From Rhododendron vialii (taxonomy: Eukaryota; Streptophyta; Magnoliopsida; Ericales; Ericaceae), in contig NC_080559.1 in NCBI RefSeq assembly GCF_030253575.1, forward strand, positions 30,778,501-30,842,500: 64,000 nucleotides of DNA, given 5' to 3'. The notes under the pieces were generated by a model. The model was not told where the DNA came from, ran no database searches, and worked only from the letters and a program-made list of their open reading frames with translations. Position numbers and translations under genes: made by a program. Of this stretch, positions 32,745 to 45,141 are shown one piece after another. How positions within the stretch are numbered: the stretch's first letter is position 1; each line of letters begins with the position of its first letter.

Positions 32745-32977
32745 ACACACTTAGGAGTTACCCGGCCAGTGATTCGGGCGGATGCTAAGGTTTTGAGAGT
32801 ACTCCTCAATATCTAGGGTTTGATTCCTTACCGGGTGAGTACCCTAAAGTAGTTGGGGGTGGTGATTGGTGTGACCACGCTAGCTCTCCCGGAGGTCTGG
32901 GTTGTGCAGTCGAGTCTATTTAACAGCTTAGCTATAGGGCTATTCCTCCGTTAAAAAAAGAAAAAGAAAACTCACGG
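32745..32977 (+). mobile_element. SINE with 10-bp target duplication
   Basis: It is flanked by the identical CCACAACAAC at 32735-32744 and 32978-32987. It has a tRNA-like start ACCCGGCCAGTGATTCGGGC and an internal GGGTTTGATTCCTTACC that fits a B box. The tail is A-rich (TTAAAAAAAGAAAAAGAAAA) with a few extra bases before the second duplication. It is non-coding. Confidence 0.75.
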
Positions 32978-33467
32978 CCACAACAACTGAAGTAAGTAAC
33001 GGTAATCCTTGCAAACCAATTGCAAAATGCAAGTATCAAGGAAGGGAAGATTTATTATCAAGAAGAAGTGTGAGGGCATCCTTGTCAGTCTCAGCTGATT
33101 TTGGACCAAATTAATCTTAAAAACTACATTTCTATTTTAACTAGTCATTTTTTTACAATTACGTGTAATCAGGTTTTTTACTCTTACTTTTTTTCTCAAT
33201 TAAATATTCATACTCATCTTTTCTTTTAATGCTTTTTAATGCTCTCCCATGTAGATGAACGGTGAGGCAAAAGAGCCGAGCAACTGTAGCAATTTTGTTT
33301 TGCTGAGATCATGAGGCAAGGCTGATTTTTGCATCAAATTCCTCCTTCCACTTGCTAGTTTACCCAAAACAATGGTTTGAAGAGCCTGGTATTGATGCTC
33401 TGGATACCTGAAACCTGTGAGGCTCTCTATTCTCTTGTTCTTTTGTTACTAGCTCTTTTCCCATCGT

Positions 33468-33758
33468 ATCTAGCTTGTCTGCAGTCCAGTTTTGGACTGC
33501 AGAAGTGCGGTCCAAGTGATCGCAACTGTCGGGTGGTATTTTTAATGGTCTAGACTGCAGAAGTGTGGTCCAAGTGATCGCAACTGTCGGGTGATATTTT
33601 TAATGGTCTAGATTTGTTTTCATATTCTTACCGATAAGAATGTACTTTTATCGGTAAAAGTCTCAGTAAATCTGAACCATTGATTATCAAGATGAACGGT
33701 TCAGATTGAACCGCACATGCTTCTCTGCAGTCAAACTGTAGAGAAGCCAGATCCTTTC
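33468..33758. repeat. Inverted-repeat element containing a 58-bp tandem duplication
   Basis: The ends CTTGTCTGCAGTCCAGTTTT and ACTGTAGAGAAG are loosely inverted copies. Inside, 33496-33553 and 33554-33611 are a direct 58-bp tandem pair differing at two or three sites (unit begins ACTGCAGAAGTGCGGTCCAA). CTTTCCCATC-like text occurs at both outer edges (about 33464 and 33761), which may mark the insertion site. Confidence 0.55.
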
Positions 33759-34411
33759 CCATCAGGAACGGAGCCAGGATTTCACCCTAGCAGTGGCGAA
33801 ATGTATGCTAAAAAAAATAAAAAGATGCATTGTAATATGTGTTCAACACTTTGTTTAATACTTTTCTTTTCTTAAAAACGACTCAATTATTTTCTTGACC
33901 ATGATTACCTACCACATTAGTTTACACAAATCAATAAACTGCTATATTTCTTTCATATAGTGCAAATACCATATACTCCTTCTCAATACAAACTCAATAA
34001 GGAATTCAAAACATTCAATAATTTCTCGAACTTCAATTGAATATTGAAAAAGACTAACATTTTTTCAATGGAGTTTGAGAAATCTATGCAAAATGCCCAA
34101 CGACAACTGATATTTTAATTTTTCGAAATCCCACTACTGCACAAAGCCGGCATTGGAAATTTGAAAATCTGGGAGTCCAATAAATGAGAAATCCACTACT
34201 AACGAGTCATGCACAATGCTGATTGTTTTGGTTAACTTGTTTAATTTTGTAGGTTAAAGAGTGGAGTTTTTTTTTTTTCTTAATTAGACCCCATCCTTTA
34301 TATTATTTCACTTTGGCTCATTGAATTTAGTTTTGGAATACTATTTTGAGTCTCCTTTTCTTGAAATAAAATAGAGGTTTTTAGGACCAGTATATAACAA
34401 AAAGAGTACTG

Positions 34412-34759
34412 CTATTGGTACCGATGGTACTGTAGAGAAAATGCACCGATGGCCACCGGACGGCCGATCCGAGCCGTCCAAAAATTTTAAAAAACAAAAC
34501 CGAGTGGGCCTACGCGAGAATCAATGGCATCCGAGGTGTGTAGGGTACTTGATCCGAACACCCCTTTTTCGTCTATATATGTATATACGTGTATATATAC
34601 GAAAAAGGGGTGCTCAGATCAAGTACCCTACACACCTCGGATGCCATTAATTCTCGCGTAAGCCCACTCGGTTTTATTTTTTAAAATTTTTGGACGGATC
34701 GGATCGGCCGTCCGGTGGCTGTCGGTGCATTTTCCCTACGGTACCATCGGTACCAATAG
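34412..34759. repeat. 348-bp near-perfect hairpin MITE
   Basis: CTATTGGTACCGATGGTAC at the left matches the inverted GTACCATCGGTACCAATAG at the right. The arms, about 150-165 bp each, stay nearly perfect through GCCACCGGACGGCCGATC, CGAGTGGGCCTACGCGAG, GGCATCCGAGGTGTGTAGGG and CGAAAAAGGGGTG-type blocks. The loop is a short ATATATGTATATACGTGTAT tract. It has no coding function. The high arm identity suggests recent origin or strong constraint on pairing. Confidence 0.9.
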
Positions 34760-35544
34760 GATTTTCGTAACAAAAAATAAAGAAAAAAAATCTAGTAGTG
34801 GCGAAGTCCCTATTAGTTGGGGATGATATTTTTTTGACATATAATAATTGTATTTTCTAAAATTCTTGTCGTGGCGATCGCCCCTACTAGACCTCTCCAG
34901 CTCCATCCTTCTTTCCCATTCACATGTTTATCTCATTTTTGTACCAAAATGGATGCATTTCTACGCCACTCGGTATGTTTGCGCTGGTATGATCAAATTG
35001 GGTGACAAATCGCCATCCAATTGTCCAAGTGGATGCAGGAGGCCGGAGACAAATTGCTAACCACTTGCCAAAGTTCCCATCATTGTCATATTCTAGAAAG
35101 CATTGGCTCTAGATCGATGATCAGCTTTCAAAATAGCCAAAATACTATGAGTTGGCATGGGTACGGAAAGTGCACGCCAAATCCCATGTGTTGATTCAAG
35201 TTTGGCGTCGCCACCTTGCTTGTTGCATATCCCTTGACCATGTCAATAATTCCAACCAATGAATTTGTTTAATTAGCAAATCCCAGAGTGAAGTTCTAAG
35301 CTAAACACAGACTTACTTGCATTGTTTTCGCAACGTAAACGTTTATATTTACCGACGGTGTATCCGGTACGTGAGGCTCCCGTCGTTATAGGGTTTGGAA
35401 AAATGTTAAACGTGCACAATCTTATTCCGAAGAATGGTGAAAGTTGTTTCTGCAGGAACTCGCAACCGTTATGTCACTTTGGGACAACGTGACCTTACTC
35501 TTATGAAAATCATTTATGAAAAAACGGTTTAGAGTTCCGAACAA

Positions 35545-35960
35545 TCTAAGCATTAGCTACTTGAGTACTTTCATGCTAGTAACCATAGATTGAACACATA
35601 TCTATTCGAAACTCTCTAATATCTCCATATATATCGCCAAAGAACCTCAATGACAACTCGAGTCATACGAAGCTTAGTTATTGCCTATGAATATCTAAAA
35701 CCTCCCGATTCTCTCGTTCTTTCGTCAGCTCTTTTTCCATTCATATGATTATGAAATTTTTGTACGAAAACGAACGGATTAGCCGGCGTCCGATTAACTA
35801 GTGGTTGCGGGCTGGAGACAAATAGCTAACTACTTACCAGATTTACCGTCATTATAAAGCTGTGGCTCTTGAGCTTTCAAAATATTCTAGGACTAAATAT
35901 CTATGAGCTGGCATGGGCAGGGACCGGAAGGTCCAGCCAATCCATTTGTTGATTCAAGTG
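35545..35960. repeat. Segmental duplication, copy 2, compact
   Basis: This is the uninterrupted counterpart of the blocks at 32540-35215: GAGTACTTTCATGCTAGTAA, ATAGATTGAACACATATCTA, TCTCTCGTTCTTTCGTCAGC, GGCTGGAGACAAATAGCTAA and GAGCTGGCATGGGCAGG occur in the same order. Divergence is considerable, so the duplication is old. Confidence 0.55.
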
Positions 35961-37725
35961 GTGCTTTGGTAAGGTCATTTTTAATGTTTTGCAAATGCCG
36001 TCTTTTTCGGTTTTTAAAAAGGAAAAAAAAAAGTAGTTTGGGCAAAATCTTTATGTTAAAGACAAGGTGTTAGGGTAATGTCTTATTGAGGGCTTCTATT
36101 GCCAGATGTGGAAGGCCCAAATTTGGCGGGTATGTCATCATACAAGTAGCCCAAATATTCGGTCTTTAGGCTTACTCAAAAAGACTAAAACATCGGTGAA
36201 AAAGTTTATCCAAAGACAGTCTAATTATTAGCAAACTCGTAATTGTGACAAAGGGCAGAGCTTTTGATTTTTTTCATGTTAGCGAGAGAAAAAAATTATT
36301 TTTCCGTGTCGTCAAAGTATTCTAGGCTACCCTCAGAGACAATCTCGCTTGTGAACTAAGTTATATCATATAAACATATATTTACAGTGTTTTACTGAAT
36401 CACAACATACGTTACATCTACAAACGAGCTACCTACCAAATGCACGAGGCTCACGCCTCTACAAAATCTAAAAAAGAGTTACTAATTTTGCACTCTTACC
36501 CCCAAGGGCAAAAAGTTACTCCAATATTTCTGCGACTCTTACCTGAAATCACAAGTCACACAGTGAGACAACCTTACACCTATGATTCGCTCAAAATAGA
36601 TATGTTGACCTCGATCAATGTGGGATCATGCATTTTTTTTGTCTAAGTTTCTTTGTGTCAAGTGTAGCGTAGGGTGGTCACTTCAAAGGCGCCTGAGGTG
36701 ATAAAGCCAAGCAACGACTCTTGAACCGTCCAAGTGAATGGCATATATCGCTCGCAGAATCAAGAAAGAGGAAATCATTGGAAGATGGTGGTCTAAAAGA
36801 ATAAAGGAGACATGTGTCGATAGGACATGGCTTCCTTCAACTATATATCTTACCATATTTGTTTGAGGTGTGTTTATTATTGTACTACTCCCTCTTTTCA
36901 CTTCTTGTGGTTGCAATTGGCTAAGGCAATAAGCTTTGATGACCGTCCATTATATAGAGGAGAGAAAAGAATATACGCCCACCAATGGCTACGAGAGATA
37001 CCTTCCTTGGAACATAGTACAATACTCTCAAAACTTAAAAGCTTACTACTATTCTAGTCCCAAATTTTAGTCTACTATTAGAAATTATCAAACGTGGATC
37101 TTAATTCACACAAATCATTGAATTCACACTCTAGGACAGTTGTACAGCAAAGTCAGTCCTATGATCACAGAATTTATTGGAGTATTAGATTTCAACGAGC
37201 ACGAAATCACCACAGATATATATATCTGGGTCATTTAAAGATTGGCGTTGTTAGCGATGATGTTGGTTGGATAAAACATGTATCCCCAAGACAAAAATAT
37301 CCCGACATATCTTTTTCCAAACTCTAATAAAAATTGCCAAATATTTGTACACATTTTTTACATTAATAATACAGTGGTCCTAGAGTTGGTAACTTTTTGT
37401 TGTCCCTTTGGAACAATTGATAAAATTGGAACCATAGAATTGGGAGTCAGCCGTTTCTATTCACTAATAATTAACGTGCTTGACTTAAAAACTTGACAAT
37501 CTCTTAGGGTAAGGCCGCAAGAGAAAAATCTCTAGGAATTTGTAAGTTTCGGTGTAGATGAGCTGCCTTTGATCAGACCAGAAAGGAGAATAATCGAGGT
37601 ACGCGTAACTTGATCAGGACATCCTGAACGTCGAAACGAAAAAAAAAAGGAAAAAAAAAAGAAAAAAAACAACAACTAACGTGCCACCTTGAAGCTACAA
37701 ATCACGGGCCTCAAGTTGATCTTAC

Positions 37726-37731
37726 CACGTG
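37726..37731. promoter_or_regulatory. G-box CACGTG upstream of the PRR gene
   Basis: CACGTG within TACCACGTGTCGC lies 785 bases before the start codon. G-boxes bind bHLH and bZIP factors, including light-signalling PIFs. A role here is an inference from position and gene type. Confidence 0.45.
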
Positions 37732-37951
37732 TCGCGTTCCTAACCATGAGATCCAAGACTTTTCCGCCAAAAAGATCTTCCCGCTTGTAGGACCCATTCC
37801 TCAAGCCAACGAAAAATATCACAATCTTTTTCCCCAATTCTAGCTTTGAATTCGTGACCCGATTCAGATCTCCTTTTAATTCGTGACCAATTACTTACCA
37901 CGTATTTTTTTCCCCCCGATTTTGACCTTCAAAATTAGCAACACCAACCAA

Positions 37952-38161
37952 AATTCGAAGCCGTCAACGAATGTCCAATGGCACTTTCTCATATCTTTCA
38001 CATGGAAATAGAGGATTCGATTCTCGCTAAGAGCGCGAATGCTTAGTGTGGTGGTCGGTTTCCTTTAGGTGATCCCCACCCGTATGCCGCTTGGCGGTAT
38101 CCCATCTCTACCCTCTTAGAAGTATGCTAGACATCTGTCGAATGAAAAAAAAAAAAAAAAA
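37952..38161 (+). mobile_element. Probable SINE upstream of the PRR gene
   Basis: It contains GAGGATTCGATTCTCGC, a good B-box match, and a 17-base poly(A) at 38145-38161. Candidate target duplications AACACCAACC (left) and AACACAAACC (right) differ at one base. The insertion lies about 360 bases before the PRR start codon, so it separates the G-box from the evening element. Confidence 0.55.
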
Positions 38162-38257
38162 CACAAACCCCAGTGGCCAATAAGCGCACAGCTTAAGATA
38201 TTGGAAAAAAGTGTCGACACGGCAAATTTGAACCACACAACTCAGATCTTTCCTTTC

Positions 38258-38266
38258 AGATATTTT
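38258..38266 (-). promoter_or_regulatory. Evening element upstream of the PRR gene
   Basis: AGATATTTT is the exact reverse complement of the evening element AAAATATCT, about 250 bases before the start codon. Evening elements are bound by CCA1, LHY and RVE8, known regulators of PRR genes. A second, partial match (AGATATTGG) lies at about 38197. Confidence 0.65.
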
Positions 38267-38473
38267 ACGCAATCCCCAACAGGAGAGGCCGTTGGATTAG
38301 AGGATCTCGTAGCTGGGCACGTTACATCCACCGTCGGATCGTGCAACATCGTCCGTCCATTCAAAGTTAGTGGCCACTTGCGAGCTGAGATATTTCTGCC
38401 CTCCCCAAATTGCCATAGAAATATCAGGACCAGATCGACTTCTGCACAATAGTATCCCATTAAGGAATTTGAA

Positions 38474-38514
38474 GAGAGAGAGAGACAGAGAGAGAGAGGA
38501 AAGAGAGAGAGAGA
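38474..38514. repeat. GA-rich tract in the PRR leader
   Basis: An imperfect (GA)n run ends directly before the start codon ATGGAAGTAG. Purine-rich leaders like this are common in plant genes. Confidence 0.8.
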
Positions 38515-38515
38515 T

Positions 38516-41500
38516 ATGGAAGTAGTGAATTTGGAAGTGGAGGAGATGGAGGTAGAGGAGCAGGTGAGTAAGAAGATGAAGAAGGAAGATGGGTCGGCGG
38601 CGGCGGCGGTGATACGGTGGGAGAGGTTTCTTCCGACGACGTCGGTTCTGAGAGTGTTGTTGGTGGAAGCCGACGACTCGACACGCCAGATTATATCGGC
38701 ACTTCTCAGGAAATGCAGTTACAGAGGTTGGTTAGATGGTTATTTGCAATTTTCGGTTTTTATCTTCTTTCTTGTGCTGTTGATGTTGGGATTTGGAGAT
38801 GGGTTGGGATTCTTGGGAATTGAAGTTTAAAGATTGAAGTTTTGATAAGGGTGTGGTTACTGTTGGGGTTTGTCCCATATTGGTTAATTATCTCATTCAA
38901 AATTAGTAGTATATGAGTTAATTATCTCATCCAAAATTAGTATATGAGGCTGGACGGATTTTCCATTCATTGCCAATTAGTAGTTTTAAGTTGGATGCTT
39001 TAACAGTTACCTTGATTGTTTCACCTGGAAAATTGAGTCTTTGGTATTTGAATCCAATTTAGGAAAAGGTGTTGTTAATGTCAAAACTGTTTTTGTTTGT
39101 GCCGAAACTGTAGCGCAAAAAACTTGTGTATTATGTGCAAGGTATAAGGCTTTTATGCACTAGAGCTTTGTGGGGAAAAAAAAAATTGGCATTAGAATTT
39201 CCCTTTAAGAAAATGAAAGCATGAAACAAAATATCGAAACTAGGCCAAACCGACATGTAAGATTCAGACAATCTTTAGCTAAAAATATGTATTGATTGCT
39301 GAGTGCTGAATCAGGGATTTTGTAAACTTGTAATGCCCCAAGTCCCTAACTAACAAAAAAAAAAAAAACGAAAATAAATTGTGTAATCTCTTTTCCAATG
39401 GGCAAAGTTTTACTTAGTGGGTTGTATATATAGATAGACAACTTAATGGAGAAAAAAGATTAGCCGACCCCAATTGATTGGAACTTAAGGCTTGGGTCCA
39501 GGAATGAAACTAGGATTTCATGTACAAGGGGGATACAACATGAAAAACTCTTGCCTCTTGGCGATTATAAAAACATGAACGACTCTTTATTAAGTGATAT
39601 TTTGCATACAAATCAATAGGGGACCAACATGTAAAAGTTTAAAAGTAAAACGTGAAAGTACAAGATAATTATGGGGTTTCCCACCCTGGCCCCCATAAGC
39701 TAACCCCTAGTTCCGTCTTTGCTTGGTGTAGTTTGGTTTGATTTGTATGTGTAGGCAATTTAGCATTCCACAATATTCCTAAGTGTTTGGTTGTTGCATC
39801 AGAGATATTATACTATTTCTCCATGGCTATAGCATTACGACTATTGTTAGTCTGCTTGAAGCGCATGTTATTTTTCGATTTTTGTCTTGCCTTAATTCAT
39901 GTAATCAGGTAACTGTAGAAGCTAACTAGGCCTTACTTGTTCCTTTTAAGCAGTTACAGCAGTTCCTGATGGCTTGAAGGCATGGGAAGTACTGAAGGGA
40001 AAACCTCATAACATAGATCTCATATTGACAGAAATTGAATTGCCATCAATCTCTGGATTTGCACTTCTTACCTTGGTTATGGAGCATGAGACCTGCAAAA
40101 ACATTCCTGTTATAAGTATGATAACAAATGCTGTTTCCAGAATTGAATCAAATTTTCATTTATTTGACGAGTCTAATTATTCATAATTTTAACGTTTCAT
40201 CCCTGATCATGCAGTGATGTCCTTGAATGATTCGGTTAGCATGGTCTATAAATGCATGATGAGAGGTGCTGCAGACTTTCTTGTCAAGCCCTTGCGAAAA
40301 AATGAGCTGAGGAACTTGTGGCAGCATGTTTGGAGAAGACAAGCTGTATGTTTAATCCTAGCTCATTTCTTTCTCATTAAATCTCCATATTTTTTTTCTC
40401 TCCTTGGTACCAAAAAATTCAACATCTTGATAGTATCTTGTTTGTCATGTGCTTAAATCAGTCACCTAAGAGTGGCCATGGGTCTCAGAATGAGAATGTT
40501 GCACAACAGAAGGTTGAAACCACGGGAGAAAATGATGCTGCTAGCAATCAGTCAAGTCGTTGTATGGCCTGTAGTCAGAGAAATAAGGATTGTGTTGAGA
40601 AAGGGAGGGATGCTCAGGTAGAGTTTTTGGTCTTGTACTTGGAATTATCATGTCGTCTTGAGAAGAAGATTTAGGAATACTCACTCACTCAGTGATTAGT
40701 TTCCCAAAAGTTTAATAAACCATTTATGGGTTGAAGGAATTTCCTTTCAGTTTAAGGTTGGTTACATGTTGTTTTGTTGGAAACTGAGTGTTTGCAATCC
40801 CTTGTGCAGAGCTCTTGCACTAAGCCAGATTCGGAAGATGATAGTAGATCTGAAGAAAATATGAAGGACATCTCACAGCCCAAATCGAGCAAATCTCCTG
40901 AGGGCGACATGGCAACACTGAAGCATGAAGAATGTGTCGAATCAGCAAGTAAATTGCTGATGCAGGATTGCGAAGACATGGTTATAGATGATAATGCAAT
41001 GGCTAAGGGAGAAGATGTGGTGGCTGAAAGCCAACAGGAGCATGCTCATATCTCCAGTGAAGCTACTGATAATCATGTCGTCTTTGTCAGTTGTGCTAGA
41101 GAAGCCATTGACTTGATAGGAGGATTTGACAACTACCCAAAGTGCAGTTATAGAAGCTTTGAAAATATCGGTTCAAACAAGGTTGGTTCTTCGCTGCTGT
41201 TGGATCTTTCCTTGAGGAGATTGAATACAAGTGGCTCTGTCAATCAAGTTAGTGATGAAAGGCAAACATTGAACCACTCTGACGCATCAGCCTTCTCTCG
41301 GTGAGTTTCTATTTCAATTTTCTAAATTTTCAATCGGGTCAGTTTAGTTTTTATCTAGTGTATAGTTTTGGCGGTGTTGGTGCTCGCTAATCTCGCTAGG
41401 TAATGGAATACAAAGTTGATTACAAAAACAGTGGCAGAACTTTATTTCTCCCTGTCCGTTCAACCACAATTTCTGAGATTATGACTAAGGATTGAATCCA

Positions 41501-42600
41501 GTTTTTGCACTATATGTAGAACAACAAGAAAAGCAATTTCTTCATTTTTTATTTTCCATAAAACCTGAATTTTTACTTAATACATGACTGTCAATCTTGG
41601 TTAGGTTGCATCTTTGTGTGCTTTCTTTATTCCAACAGTTGGAAACTCGTGCCGACTTCTAATCAACTCTAAATAATCCTAAATGCAGGTATATTAACCA
41701 GGCATTGCAGCCCCTACACTCATCAGCTAGCAATTGTAATCAGCAGAAAGACCACAGAACTAATGCCAACACACAATTATATGCTCATACCACTAATTAT
41801 AACTCCAACACTCGTGATTCGGCACAAAGTTCTCCGGAAAACATGCTCTCTCTGGCCACTGGTCAATATGGACAATCTGAAGTTGCTTACCCTTGTCCCC
41901 AAAAAACAGTAACTGTCCCAATTCCAATGAGTGGCATAAGGTTTGACAATCTATGCACTCCCAATGGCTCTGAAGTCCGTCCCCTATTTTTTACACAATC
42001 TGGCCTAGCAAAGGCGGAGAATCCGGGTTTAGCTCGCAATCAGGAACTGACTTTCCAAGCAAATTCCTTTCATCCATACAATCCTGAAACCAGCAGCGGT
42101 CGGCAGTTCCATAACCTGGTTGATCAAAATGGAAACAGTTCCTTGAACCAAACGGAGCACAAGAAGAGGTACCAGTTGGAATCTTCGGAGGATCAAAGGA
42201 ATTTCTCATCTGCCACTGATCAGAGTGGCAGCAGCAGTTTTTGTAATAGTAATGGAAATGTCGACCAAGTTGCGGTTGTCCCTAATGCTACGGAGAGTGG
42301 AAATGAAAACAGCCATCGATCTGCCCAGAGAGAAGTGGCTCTAACCAAATTCCGGTTGAAGCGAAAAGACAGATGCTATGAGAAGAAGGTATACATGAGT
42401 TTTGAATCATTGGTTCCCAGGCATAGCTTTTCCGTTTCTCTTTTTTCACTTGGACTTAAAACCCTTCTTTCGTTTCACAGGTTCGATACGAAAGCAGGAA
42501 AAAACTAGCAGAGCAGCGACCACGGGTGAAAGGACAATTCGTTCGCCATGTGCATACTGAGCCAGAACTTGTAGAAAGAGAGAGCCAGTGTTGCAATTAG
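38516..42600 (+). CDS. Circadian pseudo-response regulator, PRR5/PRR9 type (656 aa)
   Basis: It is a transcriptional repressor of the plant clock. Seven exons join in frame: 38516-38726, 39954-40115, 40215-40345, 40462-40617, 40810-41300, 41689-42388 and 42481-42600. The pseudo-receiver domain is at about residues 46-164 ([70 protein letters not shown]). The phospho-acceptor Asp is replaced by Glu97, which defines a pseudo-receiver. The middle is Ser/Asn-rich and low in conservation. The CCT domain (about 598-641; [20 protein letters not shown], then [20 protein letters not shown]) binds DNA and carries nuclear signals. The receiver is closest, from memory, to PRR5/PRR9 rather than PRR7 or TOC1. 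Intron 1 is 1,227 bases. An evening element lies upstream. Confidence 0.94.
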
Positions 42601-45098
42601 TAGATGGTAGCTAGCTATTCACAGCCTGATTTGGACAGTAGGAGCTACAGGTGCCACTGTATTCCAAGATATTGAATTTGTTCATAGAGATCATCCCGAA
42701 CAGAGAGGGGATGAAGGTTAAGGGATACATCGTCCATGCTAACATCACTAGCTTGTTAGTTTCAGTTTCCCACATGTATGATTAATCACTGTGTGTTTTC
42801 ATTTTTTCTTTGTAGAATAGCTTGTAATTTCTTGATAGCTCCTTCACTATATGTATGAAGGGGTTAATCTCCATGAGATTAATTTCCTTCTTCTGTTCAT
42901 ATGGGTAAGTTCTTCCCAAGATCGATATGCGAAGCAGGTGTAACTCCTTCATTCTTTCATCACTGAATGGATTGAGATTCAACCAGCTATGCATAACATC
43001 TCCTTTTCTTTGTTCATTATGAGTTTTAGTTTCTTTTACGCCTTTCGTTTTCTTCGGTTACAGAAAACACCATGGGATAGAAACTTACCCCTATGTAAGC
43101 ATAGAAAAATAAGATTAGCACCCGAAAGCAACTCGGGTTAACAGGTATTCAATCTAATCACCATTGGAAAATTATTTCAAGTGGTACTCTCATCCCGCAT
43201 CAGGTGGGAAATGTCTAACGTGATACAAGCGAGACTTGAGACATTCCTAGTATCAGGCAAGAACGCTTTTTCCCCGAGAAAACTAACGAAGAAAAAAGCA
43301 GTGCGATGGTCACATAGACGTGCGTGGCAAGTCTGGTGACCAAAGTGAGCAATATCGTTTTGAATGGGACCTGATCGATATAGATTTTGCATCTTCAAAT
43401 CAATCTCGGCTGCTTGATGTGTATATTTCTACGGAAGTAGGATCTTCTTCAGCAACTGCCGGGACAGTTGCCGGAGTTGTCTCACAAGCACAGATCCCAC
43501 AAATATATATTTTCAAAAAGATATTTTCGCATCGTGAAAAACGTCGGACTATTCAGGAGAGGAGCCAATTCTTTTTCTACTTTCAAGTTCCACTCTTCCA
43601 TATCTAGGAGTGTATTTAGTGGTCTTTGATGAAAGGGGATTCAAACAAACGTGTTGGAATATACCAGTACATTTCAGGGCACTTTCGACCTTTCAGTACA
43701 AGTTGCCGTCCCTACCAAGGATTTTTACATCAAAATTAAGCAAAGTGCAAGAGAATCCAAATGCATAGAGACAAGTGTGTGCTAGTAGTGCCTCCCCCTA
43801 TGAATTCATTGAATCACAGAAATTATCAACACCCACCTACACCACCCCACAGAACCGAACGCACTGATGAGTATGGTGTTGTATTCGAAATTTTGATTTT
43901 GTTCGCGAGGAGAAAGATGAGAATCTGATACAAACTTCTCCGGTGGATTATCGGTGAAACCATTTCTTTCTGGGAAAAGTTTACTGTTTTATTCGGAAAC
44001 TGCGTTTCAGGAAGAACTTTTTCGCATGTCTTCTGAACGTCTACTCTTGATTTCAATGAAAATGACTTGCAATTCTGAACTTCTCATTTTGCATCAGTTT
44101 TGCTTCCAAAAACACGAAAACGGAAACCCCTAGTCTTCTAGTTAGTGCCTTGCGCGTTGGTTGACCGCGAAAAAAATGGGTCAAAAAGATGATAAAACAA
44201 TGTATTGCACGCATCCATCATAGCCCCTACGACCGGTGAAGCAACATAATGACAAACGGCATTGGCCGAAGGCGACCGGAGGGAGAAGGGGACATCAAGT
44301 TATCATGCTTATCGCTACAAAGGTCCAGGGAAATTCAAGAAAATGGAAAGGCGAATATCCTTTTTACCCAGTTGGTGTCTCAAACACATGGAGGTGTATT
44401 TGGTACCCCTAAAGCAAAGAAAATGAGAAAAAGTTCTCTAAAAAGATAGAAAAAGAAAATATGAGAAATCACTTGGGTTAATGGGGTAGACCGACTTTTG
44501 CCCTGATTGAAGGCCCTAATAACAGAAATTAAAAAAAAAAGTAATGAAGTCCAAATAAAGCAACAATTACCCCTTAATTCAAACTCATGACTTTGCTTCC
44601 AAGACTGTAATATTCTTCCAAGATCCCAAAACTTTTGACCGGATGGCACTCCACCCACCATCGAACGGTGAACGAGAGGAAGATTAAACATTTCGCAATC
44701 AGATCAAACGGCTAGGTGTGCTATTCAACATGTTGGTAATCAAATCAAACGGTTGTGATTCAGTCAACATTTGTTAAGCTGAGTGAGTAATGGGATCATT
44801 GGAAATTCAACTAACCATACCTGCTACAATTCCATTCATACCCTTTTCTTACCTCAAAAGCAACGGCTACATGAGACATATTAAGCCCCACCCCTTCTAA
44901 GGGGACTGGAGATTTCCTCCCAGGGGCTTCGATAAAGCTAATTTCACAGATTCTCCATGTCTTCCTCCTCTTTTTAGACTCTTTCTTGTGCACAGCTCAA
45001 TAAAATACACAAATACCTAAGACTTCAAAACTCTTTTCCCCACTCCAAGGGCATGCGTTTAACTTAGAAAACAAAATGTATTTTACCAAAATAAGGTG

Positions 45099-45141
<43 letters not shown>

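Larger units (their letters stand above)
32540..35215. repeat. Segmental duplication, copy 1, interrupted by insertions
   Basis: Three blocks align in order with the compact copy at 35545-35960: 32540-32735 (GTACTTTCATGC, TAGATTG, GAAATCTCTAATA, AAGAACC), about 33415-33475 (TATTCTCTTGTTCTTTTGTT, AGCTCTTTTCCCAT) and about 34915-35215 (CCGGAGACAAATTGCTAAC, TTGGCATGGG, GTTGATTCAAGT). The material between the blocks includes a SINE (32745-32977), an inverted-repeat element (33468-33758) and a hairpin MITE (34412-34759), so copy 1 was broken apart by later insertions. Confidence 0.55.
31875..38515. other. Gene-free region with SINEs, MITEs and an old segmental duplication
   Basis: No gene is seen. 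The left end is the upstream region of the HPF gene and the right end is the PRR promoter. Contents are listed separately: a TG/TA microsatellite, two SINEs, a 58-bp tandem repeat in an inverted-repeat element, a hairpin MITE, the duplicated blocks at 32540-35215 and 35545-35960, and promoter motifs. The stretch 36000-37700 holds nothing recognisable. Confidence 0.55.
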
